Shown here: positions 42,315 to 53,940 of the stretch, piece by piece
How the letters are laid out: the number at the start of each line of letters is the position of its first letter
How positions within the stretch are numbered: position 1 is the stretch's first letter
NCBI GenBank assembly: GCA_010093605.1
Contig: MU004185.1
Coordinates: forward strand, 517,334-581,333
Direction of reading: 5' to 3'
Length of the DNA stretch: 64,000 nt
Source of the DNA: Lophium mytilinum
Lineage: Eukaryota; Ascomycota; Dothideomycetes; Mytilinidiales; Mytilinidiaceae
Notes under the pieces: model-generated
What the model saw: only the letters and a program-made list of their open reading frames with translations
Databases searched by the model: none
Told to the model about the DNA's origin: nothing
Position numbers and translations under genes: made by a program

Positions 42315-45291
42315 ATGGCTGGGAAGAAGGTGTTTGGTACTGAGAAACCTGATGATAGGGCGAGGGAGTTGGCAAAGACCTTGTCTTTGGAGGAACAAGT
42401 ATGTTGTGCTTCGGCACCTTTCAAACATGTCACATCCTATCAAACTACTCTCCAGAGATGCTATGATTTGCCATTGTAATGGTTTCAGTCTCTTATGTGG
42501 CTCTTCTTCAGATTCTTCACGGCTCATTCAGGGTACTCTCGACAAGTCTGGAGATTGTCTAAATAGTGAAATTACCTTCCCATCCAAAACTTCCCAACCT
42601 GTACCTGTACATCATATTTTATTTCATTTCCCAGATTCTCCATAAGCTTTCTCAAGACGCTAGGCTGATATCCCAAGATTTCTCTTCTCGCCGGCGCAGA
42701 CTTCTGGAGAACCAAAGCTTTCCCAGAAAGGGGAATCCCCTCCATCAAGACCACAGACGGACCAAACGGGGCTAGAGGAGAGTTCTTCAAAGATGGCACC
42801 CCTGTAAGTTGCGACTAGTGTGGTTTAGGACATCAAAGATGCTAATCACTCCCAGGCTGCTTTGTTCCCTTGCGGTGTTTCAATGGCTGCAACATGGAAC
42901 GTAGACCTGATTGAAGAGATCGGAAGCCACCTCGCCGATGAAACCAAAGCTCGAGGTGCAGACGTTCTCCTTGCTCCCACGGTCTGCATGCATCGGTCCC
43001 CACTAGGAGGAAGGAATTTCGAATCTTTCTCCGAAGATCCGTACCTCTGCGGAAAGCTGGCCGCTTCTTACATCCATGGGCTTCAGAAGAAGGGCGTGGC
43101 GGCGACTATCAAGCATTTTGTTGGAAATGAACAAGAAACTGAGCGCAAAGCTTACGATGCTGTAATAGCGGAGAGGCCTTTGAGGGAGATCTATCTCAAA
43201 CCGTTCGAGATTGCGGTGCGAGAAAGCTCACCATGGGCCTTAATGAGCTCGTATAACCTGGTTAATGGGGTCCATGCTGATGAGAACGAGCATACTATTA
43301 AAGATATTCTGCGAGGGGAGTGGCAGTATGACGGGTAAGTCTTTTGCCTGTTGAACTCATGAAATCGGCATGAGAGCGAGCGGAAAAGAAGAGGCCTAGC
43401 GATTGGGGAAACACAGGAGACCTTTCACAAAACAGAAGGCTGACATATCTACAGACTAGTCATGTCAGACTGGACAGGGACATATGCCACGGCTCCAGCA
43501 ATCAGTGCGGGCTGCGACATCGAGATGCCCGGGCCAGCCAAATATCGAGAAATCTCAAAAGTCTTACAAGCCGTAGAGGCGGGTGAGCTATCGCGCAGCG
43601 ACATCGAGCTAGCAGCTGGGAATGTCCTCTATCTTGTGGACAGGACCAAGGGCTTAGACGGGCCGCCGGAATCACCGGAACGATCCAGGGACACGCCGGA
43701 AACTCGTCAGCTGATTCGCCAAGCGGGTGTCGAAGGGCTGACCCTGTTGAAAAACGACAATAATATTCTTCCCATCAAAGGAGCTAAGAGGATTGCTATC
43801 ATTGGCCCGAATGCGAAGCGAGCTATTGCAGGAGGTGGCGGAAGTGCGACTCTTAATCCTTACTATCTAACGACGCCATTTGACGGCATTAGCTCAGGGA
43901 CAGAAGCCAAGCTCGTCTTTGCTCAAGGGTGCGATAGTAGGAAATGGCTACCACTCGCAAACGACTACTGTCGTACCTCATCCGGAGAACCCGGCGTTAC
44001 GGTTGAGTTCTACTATGGTGATAGATTCAAAGGCGAGCCAGCGGAGATACAGAATCGACCGGGGACCGACCTATGGATGTGGGACTCAGCGCCTAAAAAG
44101 GTGCTCCCAGCTTTCTCTTTCAAGGTAAAGACTATACTCACTCCGGTAACAAGTGGCTTCCACGAGTTCAGCTTTTCTAGCGTTGGCCCAGGGCGAATGC
44201 TCTTGGACGGTGAGCTGTTCATTGACGTCTGGAATTGGACAGAGGAGGGCGAAGCCATGTTCTCAGCTTGCAAAGACGTCGTCAAGTCAATTTTTCTAGA
44301 AGAAGGGGTCCCTGTTCAGATCCTCATTGAAAGCACGAATGAAGTCCGGCCGCTGGCGAAGATGTCGATCGAGGGAAAGTCACACGAATATGGTGGATGT
44401 CGTATCGGATATAGAGAGGAAGAGCAGGTTGACCTTGAAGACGAGGCAGTGAAGGCGGCTCGCGATGCCGACGTTGCTATTGTTGTTGTAGGGCTGGATG
44501 CAGAGTGGGAGTCCGAAGGCTATGACCGACAAACCATGGATCTCCCGAAAGACGGCAGCCAGGACAGACTTATCGAAGCCGTACTGAAGGCAAACCCGAA
44601 GACCATCGTGGTCAACCAGTCGGGAACCCCGGTTACGATGCCCTGGGCCGACAAGGTTCCCGCTATACTGCAAGCCTGGTACCAAGGACAAGAAGCCGGC
44701 AACGCCTTAGCGGATGTGCTCTTTGGCATCCAAAGCCCCAGTGGGAAGCTCCCGACCACTTTCCCAAAGAGGCTCGAGGACAACCCGGCATACCACAATT
44801 GGCCGTGCGAGAACCTGGAAACAGTGTATGGCGAAGGTATCTACATCGGCTACCGGCATTACGAGAAGTCGAAGATTGAGCCCCTGTTCCCTTTTGGTCA
44901 CGGGCTTTCATACACCACTTTCGACTATGGTGCGCCGACGATCAACGCGAAAGTGCTCGCGGAGTCAGACACTCTCGTTGTCTCGATTCCAATCACTAAC
45001 AGTGGTCAAGTGGCTGCGCGTGAAATCGTGCAGGGGTATGTCAGAGACCCGAAGTCCAACCTTCCAAGACCGGAAAAGGAGCTGCAGGCTTTTGCGAAGG
45101 TATTCCTGGAGCCCGGTGGGACGAAGACGGTGGATCTGAAGCTAGATAAGTATTCTGTTGGGTACTATGACACTTCTCTGGGCCAGGCTGGAGCATGGAT
45201 TGCTGAGGAAGGGACGTTTCATGTACTGATTGGGGCGTCGTCAGCAGATATCAAGTACGTTGATGTGGTCTTTGTGACAAGTCCGGGATGA
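42315..45291 (+). CDS. GH3 beta-glucosidase with PA14 insert, no signal peptide
   Basis: Four exons (42315-42398, 42678-42803, 42856-43334, 43455-45291) encode about 841 residues. The first intron is long for this region (279 bases). Joined, exons 1 and 2 read LSLEEQISLLAGADFWRTKA, the standard GH3 start. TTDGPNGARGEFF, ALFPCGVSMAATWN and KHFVGNEQE are substrate-site motifs. The nucleophile Asp235 is in LVMSDWTGTYA, rebuilt across the third intron. Residues about 410-545 form a PA14 domain, found in fungal and bacterial GH3 enzymes acting on short glucosides. The C-terminal alpha/beta and fibronectin-like parts follow (GLDAEWESEGYDR, FPFGHGLSYTTF). With MAGKKVFGTEKPD as N-terminus there is no signal peptide, so it is probably intracellular, hydrolysing imported cellobiose or glycosides. 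Confidence 0.92.
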
Positions 45292-46272
45292 GATATGCTA
45301 ACTTGAATGCTAGGGCGTCGGTTTCATTCGAGGTCACGGAGTCGTTTCAGTGGATTTTCTAGACTTTCCTTACTGCGTAATATGCTCTGATATATCCCCA
45401 ATCCCGAAAGACCGGGCAATTCGTTGAAGGTCGCCAACCAGTGCTTGGCAAAGGCGTAGTCTAACTAGTTTCTGAGTATTCTACTAGAAGCCATGGAGCT
45501 ACCCCTGTAAGGGGATTCCGTTTGTCCTGGTGTTGTCACGGCGTTGGCACCTCAATGGCCACAAAGTAATTAGTTAGATTGATGACATGCCCTACACCTC
45601 AATACAGTGTCAAATGGTCCTCACAGGTGTTATGTCTTTATTGCTAGCTTATTTCTGTTTGAGTTTCACGGCTAGCTCGATTTGGATCGATTTTCGAATG
45701 CTTTTGAGGATGGCCTTCTCCCATTGAAGCGCCCTGTGCATTATCAAGCAAGGTCTCGTAGACTTAAGTCCTAGTCTGTCATGTGATGGTAAAGTACCTT
45801 GTGATTGAAGTAAAGAATCATGCAACCTCTAAAGGGACAGGATCCGGCCAATCGATCGCCCTTCACCGGACTGGGGTCCGCGGGCGGTGGCAGAAAGCAG
45901 AATCGCGGAATTCGATCAGAGCCAGAGCGCCTCCTCTCGCCCACCTCTTCAACACCACGGCCGTTGCGCATCACCAGAACATTCACCCTCTCCTCCCTCC
46001 CGGCTACGATCGCGCGACCGCTGCGCGAAGCTATTGTTACGTTTCTGTCCAGACGCCAGCGCGTTCACGTCCGACACCTTCACGGCTCGAGCTGCCAGCC
46101 CCCGTCCCGGTGTTTAGGAGCTGTCTAATTCCATCCGACCTTCCGCGACCCGGTCGCTCACTCTTCTCGAGACCTTGATGAGCTGAGAAGCTTCCTCCAT
46201 ACTCGTCGATACAAGACATATAGATGTTTTCGTCCCCTCGCGCGTCCTGACACCAACCACCGCGGCCGCACA
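45292..46272. other. Intergenic, promoter region of SIN3
   Basis: About 0.98 kb between two plus-strand genes. Overlapping short frames at 45783-46178 have no conserved features and are likely leader sequence. No other feature recognised. Confidence 0.45.
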
Positions 46273-49200
46273 ATGAATCCCTCACCTCGCGACGGGTGGC
46301 TACCGGCACAAGCGCCGGGAGCTGGAAGTGGACAGCAAACAGCTGATGCAGCTCAGGGACCCACTCCGAGAGCTCTAGGAGGATTTGGGTAAGCCTTTTG
46401 AACAATCCCTCTCGCCCTCTATCGCCCTGTACTGCGTCATCATGGACACAGCTACTTTATCTCATACCCTCAGCCTCTGGTTTGACCGTTACCATGCTGA
46501 CTCTCTTCGCCACAGCTCTAGCAATGCAAACCAGCAACAAGTCCCGCAAGCTTCGGCGTCCCAGAGCAATGGACCAGTCCTACCCCCACCAACAGGTATA
46601 CCCCCTCTCTTGACTTTTGCGATACAAGATTGCATTCCGCCCGCGTCACAGTATGCTAATGCTCTGCGTACTATAGCCCCGTTCTACTCCTCAAATCAGC
46701 CTTCGCCGCACAATCTTCCTGCTATTGCCGGCTTGACTCAAGCTACGCAGTCTTCCCCTGGCCAGAGCGCGCAACGGCCACCATCATCGAATCAAGAATC
46801 GGCTTCTGGGCCTCCTCCTCATCAGAATGCCTTGCAAGGACCTGGATACTCGTTGCCAGGCATATCGCAGACCTTGCAACAACCGCATTTGCATGCCCAG
46901 AATCAGGCAAATCTGGATCGCGAAAGGGAGATGCGAGACCGAGACAACAGGGAACGGGAGATGATAGAGGCGCAAGAAGAGGCCGCGAGGCGTGAAGCTG
47001 AACAAAGAGAGCGCGAAATACGAGAAAGACAGCAACAGCATGAAGCTGCCATACAAAACCACTCAGAAACGATGCAGATCCATCAGCCTGTAGCTGTAGC
47101 TCCAGCAGTGCGGACTATACATGGACCAAATGGACTGCTCGGAAACTCCGCAACCTTGGGCGGGACTAACGTACTCTCGGCGTCCATCGGTGCGCAAAAC
47201 GGGCCAGGAAACGTTTTCGGGGGTGGTGCTGTTCAGCAGGGTGATGCTACTCCGCGAATGCAGCCCGCTGTTCAACCACAAGCCCAGAGTTCAATGCTCA
47301 TGCCTTTTGGGGGTCCTGGCATGCCTGGGCAGCTGGGAATGGTGCAGGGACAACAGCCAATTCTCAATGTAAGTCTGCTCGAAATGCGATGGCATTTCCG
47401 TATGAAAGCTTATTGACTTTTCGCAACAGGATGCGCTCAGCTATCTCGACCAAGTCAAGGTCCAGTTTGCAGATCATCCCGACGTTTATAATAAGTTCCT
47501 CGACATCATGAAAGACTTCAAGAGTGGAGCGTAAGTTTCTCACTTCTCCTCTTTGATGAACATTGCTCATTCTGATAGAATTGATACACCTGGCGTTATC
47601 GAGCGAGTGTCAACTCTATTTGCCGGCAACCCAAATTTGATCCAAGGGTTCAACACATTTCTTCCTCCCGGATATAAGATTGAATGTGGCACCGGCGGCG
47701 ATCCCAACGCGATCAGGGTCACCACCCCTATGGGGACCACGGTATCATCGATGCCAGTGCCGCGCCCGCTCTCGGCCCCTCGCAGTGCAGCTGTGAACGG
47801 GAACGGGAACAATCCTGGGGAAAGCCCTTACTACGACTCGGCGTCTCGTGGTGCAAGCAGCAATTGGCAGCAAGCCCGGGTACAAGAGCCGCAGGAAGCC
47901 ATGTTCAGCCCGAACAACCGAAATCTTGGTCATTCACTTTTCGGTGGTCAAGGTCAGCATGCTCAGGCGCCTCTTTCACCGGAGGCTATTGCTCAGCGCA
48001 ACCACCAAGACGCCGCATCTACTGCTGCGGCCATGGCTCATCAGCAAGAGCAGCGGGGAGTTTCGCAACTTCAAAGTGCCGTGTCAGCAGCAGCCACAGG
48101 TCGGTCCTTGTTGTCTCCTAGCGGTGAATCGGCTATACCGCTCCCTATTCAAGGCATAAACGGAGCCAGTCAAGTCGCACAGTCGGTCAGTGTGGGGCCA
48201 GGGGGGGAGAAGCGAGTTCCAGTGGAGTTCAACCACGCCATAAGTTATGTTAATAAGATCAAGGTGAGTTCAACATAGGCGCTCCTTCCCGTACGGAATT
48301 CTCTCAAGCTAACGCAAATGACCACGCAGAACCGGTTTGCTACGCAGCCAGACATCTACAAACAGTTCCTAGAGATTCTGCAGACGTATCAGCGGGAATC
48401 CAAACCTATCCAAGACGTATACGCTCAGGTCACGAGCCTCTTCAACTCTGCGCCGGACCTACTGGAAGACTTCAAACAGTTTCTTCCTGAATCTGCAGCG
48501 CAACACCGAGCAGCTCAGCAGCAGGCCGCCGCACGCCACGCTGAAGATGCCGTTATGCTCAGCAACGTTAGAGGCGAGCCAGGATACCAGGCAGGCCCTA
48601 CGCACTCGCACCAGACACCTCGCGCAGATGCTTCGAGGCTTCCGCCTATGGGCAATTTTGCCCCGACTCCAACGGCGAACAGAGAGAACAAGCGCAAGCG
48701 TGGCGAAAGGCCCGCTGGAGATGGACGATCCGCCGGTATAGCTAATTCCGTTGCTCCCGAGCAAGGAAGCGGAGGCGCCAGAGCTGGCTACGGCCAAGCA
48801 AACATCGCAAAGGTATGTGAACAATAGCTCTTATTGTGTCGTGTAAAAAGCCTATTGTTCTCCTCCCGCAGCCAATAGCAGGTGGCCGGTCATGGCCCGT
48901 GCGCTGGCTTCTTCCTCACCTCCACGTCGTACAATACCCTCTTCTTTTTTCAACCACTACATCTACAACACACCTCATCCTCCGGCGCAAACCAGCTTCC
49001 CAAATTCCTGCACCTCATCATACTCATCATCTTCATCCATACACTCATTCCCATCTCTGCAACATGGACGATCCCATCAAGGAGTCCGCAGAACGCTTCA
49101 CCCCTCTTCCCAATGCAGTCAACGCACTCCCGATCCCACCTCTTGGCTTGTCCGGGGGTGGAAAACGGCGGGCTTCGACTACGAGCCTTCCACGGTTAGA

Positions 49201-52023
49201 CCATGCAGCTAACACATCCACTACAAAGCGCGCAAAGACCGCCCATACCGCAAAGCAGCCCATGATCCCCGACGGCCCCGCAGTGTCTCCAACCTTAACA
49301 CCAGCCCTTCCCGAGCCTATCAAACCCGTCACGACAACAGTCGCTACCGGCGAAGAGCTGGCCTTCTTCGACCGAGCCAAGAAATTTATCGGCAACAAGA
49401 ACACGATGAACGAGTTCCTCAAGCTCTGCAACCTCTTCTCTCAGGACCTGATCGACAAGAATCTGCTCTATACACGTGCGCAGAGCTTCATTGGCGGTAA
49501 TCCAGACTTGCTCGAATGGTTCAGACAATTCTTGAGCATCGAGGAGGAGAGGATTACGATCAAGACCAAGGCGAAGACTGTGACGTCTAGGGTGTCTCTG
49601 TCGAACTGCCGTGGTCTAGGCCCAAGCTACCGCCTTCTACCGAAGCGGGTAAGTATTCTAGTTGTATTGAGATCAGACCATCTACTGACATGAATCTCTA
49701 GGAGCGCGAACGAGTCTGCAGTGGTCGCGATCAGCTCTGCCAAGCCGTCCTCAACGACGAATGGGCCTCTCACCCAACTTGGGCTTCTGAAGACTCAGGC
49801 TTCGTCGCTCATCGCAAGAACCAATACGAAGAGGGGCTTCATCGCATCGAAGAAGAGCGCCACGATTATGACTTCAACATTGAAGCCTGCATCAGGACTA
49901 TCCAACAGCTCGAACCTATCGCGACACAGCTCCTCCAGAGCTCCGCCGATGAGCGATTGACCTTTGTCCTGCCTCCCGGCCTGGGTGGGCAGAGTGAGAC
50001 CATTTACAAGAGGGTCATTCGAAAGATCTATGGCCGCGATAAGGGAAATCAGGTCATCATTGAGCTGTTTGCTCAACCCTACAATGTCATTCCAGTTCTT
50101 TTGAGCCGACTGAAGCAGAAGCTGGAAGAATGGAAGGCCGCTCAGCGAGAGTGGGAGAAGGTTTGGCGTGAACAGACCCAGAAGATATTCTGGAAGTCGC
50201 TCGATCATCAAAGCCTAGGCGCCAAACAGGCCGACAAGCGCCAATTCCAACTCAAGACCTTACAGAATGAGATCCAAGTCAAGTACGAGGAACAGCGCCG
50301 CCAACTCGAGTTCAACGAGGTCAAGACCACGCCGTTCCAATTTGCCTACTCATTCAAGGATGAAGAAGTTCTGTTCGACACTGCTCGTCTTATCATCTGC
50401 TACGTCGAGCATACCTCTCACTCATCATCCGACTCGAGCAGCATCACGAAGTTCATCAAGGAATTTGTCCCTCTCTTCTTCGGTATCGATCCGACTCGCT
50501 TCGAGCAAGGCATTCACACCTCTACCAATGGTTCACCTAGGAATGAATCTGGCGAAGAAGACACTATGAGCGCTGATGACGGCTCATCTCAGAAAGGCCA
50601 CAAGTCGAAGAAACAGAATCTTCTCCGTGGCGTTCTAGATCGTGGCCGCGGCAAGTCGGCTCGTAAGGACAAGGATGATAGTGCTGCGTCTGAGAGCCGC
50701 GATAGTACTCCCGACCACGCTTCTGCTGCTGAAGAAGAGTATACCACAATCGCTACTAGTTCCGCTTCCGCTACCAAGGACGCCTCCGGCGCTCACCGAT
50801 GGGCAACATACGCGACTGGAGATGAAGAAGGCGCCAGCGATGACCTGAAGCCGGATGAGCCTTACATCCGAGAAGCTTACAACATGTATTGCAATCTGAC
50901 CATTTACTGTTTCTTCCGGATGTTTGTCATTCTGTACGAGCGTCTCTCGGCCCTCAAACAGACCGAACCGAAGGTCAGGGAGACTGTCGCACGGGCCAAG
51001 CAATATAAGCCAGCAACGGAGCTCAAGATGATCGACAAATATCCTGAGGATTTCTTTGGAGATACATCAGATACCGCCAACTACTACGAACAGATGTTGG
51101 CCATCTTTGAGGACCAAATCAAGAATGATATCGACGCGGGCGTAGTCGAGGAGACCTTGCGCCGTTATTACCTCCAAAGTGGATGGCAACTGTATTCGAT
51201 CGAGAGGTTGCTTAGTGCCTTGGTCCGGTTTGCAGGAGGTATTTTCCCCAGCGAAAGCAAGGACAAGACTGGAGAAGTCTACCAGGCGTTCAAGAAAGAT
51301 CGTCCTTTCCGCGAGACCACCCACCGAGACGAGATTAGTTATCGAAGGGCAGTGGAAAAGAACATCAAAGACGGCGACGTGTACAAGATCAACTACGTAA
51401 GTACAACTAGCGTTCGGATGCATTTGAGAATGAGGAAAACTAACACTGCATTCCAGGATACCACAAAACAGGTCGCCTCTGTGAACATTCTCAAGAAGGA
51501 CGACGACACGTATACTGTCAGCACCCTTGATAAGATCAAGGCGTGGCGCTACTACATCGCCTCATTCACCTCATCAGAGCCTACGGAGAATGTCGCCCAC
51601 GACAAAGTCCACCTTCCGTACCTAAAGCGATCCATTGGCAAAGCCAGCCTCGATATTGACGAGCCCGGAGACCGAGTCGATAGCGTTCGGAGCGAAGAGA
51701 AGAAGGCGTTCAAGATTATGCCTGATAGGGCTTACACTATGAAGTACCTGAACTCCAGTGGCCCTTACGAGGGTGTGGATTTCCTCGTCCAGACCGATGC
51801 TGTCAGGTCTGGGTTTCGAGAAGGCGACGCAGAGATGTCCCGCAAGACGGCTAGCAGGAACGAATCCGCTTCCGAGAGACTCTTGATGAACACCACATGG
51901 ATGAAGGACGTGTCGCGCGAGGACGTTGATGCTCGCAAAGACATCTTCAGGAAGGAAACAGAAGGCAGCCCAAGCAACGTGAACGGTACCGTCGACAGCG
52001 ATGAGACTATGGGAGAAGTGTGA
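46273..52023 (+). CDS. SIN3: Transcriptional corepressor Sin3 (three PAH domains)
   Basis: Nine exons (46273-46388, 46516-46595, 46677-47368, 47430-47530, 47579-48263, 48330-48812, 48872-49648, 49702-51396, 51457-52023) encode about 1731 residues. A Pro/Gln-rich start and an Arg/Glu-rich helix precede PAH1 (about 297-370: [20 protein letters not shown]), PAH2 (about 559-640: [20 protein letters not shown]) and PAH3 (about 879-945: [20 protein letters not shown]). The histone-deacetylase interaction region follows ([36 protein letters not shown]). Sin3 holds Rpd3-type deacetylases on promoters. The exon 7 start is the least certain: its first 60 residues look like leader sequence rather than protein. 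Exon 2 has two possible acceptors 6 bases apart. The last intron (60 bases) is open in frame if retained. Confidence 0.93.
48872..49066 (+). promoter_or_regulatory. Leader-like sequence inside SIN3, possible internal promoter
   Basis: This part of SIN3 is pyrimidine-rich (CCCTCTTCTTTTTT near 48937) and ends in CTGCAACATGGACG, a good context for a start at 49064. Its translation is unlike Sin3 sequence. It could be an intron tail, an alternative 5' leader or both. A start at 49064 would give a protein with PAH3 and the deacetylase region but without PAH1 and PAH2. Confidence 0.35.
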
Positions 52024-52409
52024 TTGCCAAGCGTGGTACATCAGCATGAACTCTTTATCGAAAAAGCACATGTCACTCTTTCCTCTAATCTGGCGTTTCT
52101 AGGACACATGGCTGGACAGATGGGCTTTGCATTGGATGCGTCGAGTCTAAGATTTGGCTCTTGCATGGTCCCCTTCCCTGGCTCTTTTCTTTTCACTTCT
52201 ATTTCCTGATGTTATATTTTGCGATGCTGTCTTAAGGATACCGTATGAGGCTGCTTCTGATGGAGGCTGCCTTCTCCTTCTGGTTTTGCAATGATAGGTT
52301 GCTCTTTTCTGGCGCTACTGAATGTAGAGTAGGCTGGGCTCTCAACTTAGTTATGAATCTTCTTTGACATTAAAATCACCCCTTCTCATTGCTGTGTGAT
52401 GATCTTTTC
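52024..52409. other. Convergent 3' intergenic region
   Basis: These 386 bases lie between the 3' ends of SIN3 and the dienelactone-hydrolase-like gene. T-rich as expected for 3' untranslated parts; nothing else seen. Confidence 0.45.
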
Positions 52410-53940
52410 CTAGTCTCGCAACATTGATGTATCCGACACTTCCCTAACCCCGTTCTCGAACATCCCATTCGACTGAACAGCACTCTCATCCATCAACTTC
52501 TTCGCCACTTCATGCCCTCCAGCCGGCACTTTTACTTCGAACCTCATCCCAGCCCCCGCCGTCCTTCCGTCAATCGGGTACGGGAACGGAAGATATTCTG
52601 GTAGCAGGCCGAGCTGGACCAACACCGTAGCTTGGTCCCACGCAATATGCTCATGATACAACCGATCCCCGCGAATATTCACGACACTCGTCATAGGCAC
52701 ATTAAGCAGCCTCCCAGTCGGCGGCACACCCGGCAATCTATCCAAAAGCGTCAGCTCATCTGCCCGCCTTACTCTCCTATCGCCGCATGGATTCTACTCA
52801 CAGCCAATCCACAACCCTATCATGCGTGCAAACAAGCACAAACTCATCAATCACCCTATCGATCCCCACGGTGCGACTCACCAGCTCGAGTTTCACATCA
52901 TCCGGGTTACTGAAAATGAAATGGTGCCGGTAGAAGGCGGTTAGGCTCGCCCGCCCCACGCCCCCCGTCAGCGTGGGGATGTGGTTCACGTACGGCTCGT
53001 CGACCATGGTCGCCATGGTTTGCTCGACGGAGCGCGCGCCGAACTCGTAGCGCATGTGCTCGTCCCAGATGGCTTCGAGGTCGAAGTAGGGGCCGTGCAG
53101 GAGGGGTTTGAGGAAGGCGAGGGTGCGGGTGTGGGAGAGGGCGGCGGAGGAGGGGTGGTGGTCTGGGTGGGAGGGGAGGATGAAGTGGGGGTCGGCGGAG
53201 GGGTAGATGTGATGTTTTGTGGTGGTGGTTGGGTTGATGGTTGAGGATTTGCTGGCGCTGTAGTGGGCGAGTGTTGGGGGGGTGAAATTGGGGGTGGAGA
53301 TTGGGGGGTCGTAGGCTACTATGGCCTTGATTGCGTGTTGCGTTTCTTCGTCGAGGGCATGGACGAGGGGTATGGGGTCTACTCCGTAGGCTTTGAGGAT
53401 GTTAGCTTCGAGGTCGATACGGAGGGCCTGGGGCACTGCTTCGTCGTAGATATGCTTACGCATGCCTTTTTGAGATTCTTTCAACTCGGGTTCACGAGAC
53501 TAAACGAGATGGAAGTTCTCAATTTGGCACTCTTCATGAAGTTACCGGGTCGCCTTAAACAGTAACTAAAGAATGTACGTAGACTATAACAAGTCACTGT
53601 TGAACTTACATATCACTCCCCATCCTGCTTCAGGTTCCAATCCATGGAACCTGTCACTCTTCAGCCATTTAATTGCATTGCTAATAAGCTGTTCAGGATG
53701 CGGCCCGTGGATCAGTACTTGAGCTACTGCAAAGCCTTCTTCTGCCCATTTTTTGAGCGGCGGGGGATCAAGAGTTTTGGTGTTCTCGGGAAGTAGTGTT
53801 GTTTGGAGTTCTTCTTGGTCTACTATGAGTATGAGGCCTGGACCGGTGCCTCTGCGGGAGAGTGGGGGTTGGACGAGGATTCGCCCGCTGATCATCACTG
53901 GTGGTGCGGAGGGAAGGGGAGGAATATTTAGGTCAGCCAT
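52410..53940 (-). CDS. Dienelactone hydrolase / SnoaL-like fusion-type protein
   Basis: Three exons are proposed: 53940-53610, about 53465-52802, and 52737-52410, in phase, about 440 residues. The N-terminal part (ISGRILVQPPLSRRGTGPGL, PPPLKKWAEEGFAVAQVLIH) resembles fungal carboxymethylenebutenolidase-like proteins. The C-terminal part (GPYFDLEAIWDEHMRYEFGA, NHIPTLTGGVGRASLTAFYR, then RVVDWLLPGVPPTGR and IRGDRLYHEHIAWDQATVLV) is a SnoaL/NTF2-like domain. I see no complete Cys-Asp-His hydrolase triad, so activity is doubtful. The first intron's acceptor is uncertain: GTAAGT donor with CTCAAAAAG or a nearby AG. It might instead be two genes, with a second start at 53484. Confidence 0.65.
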
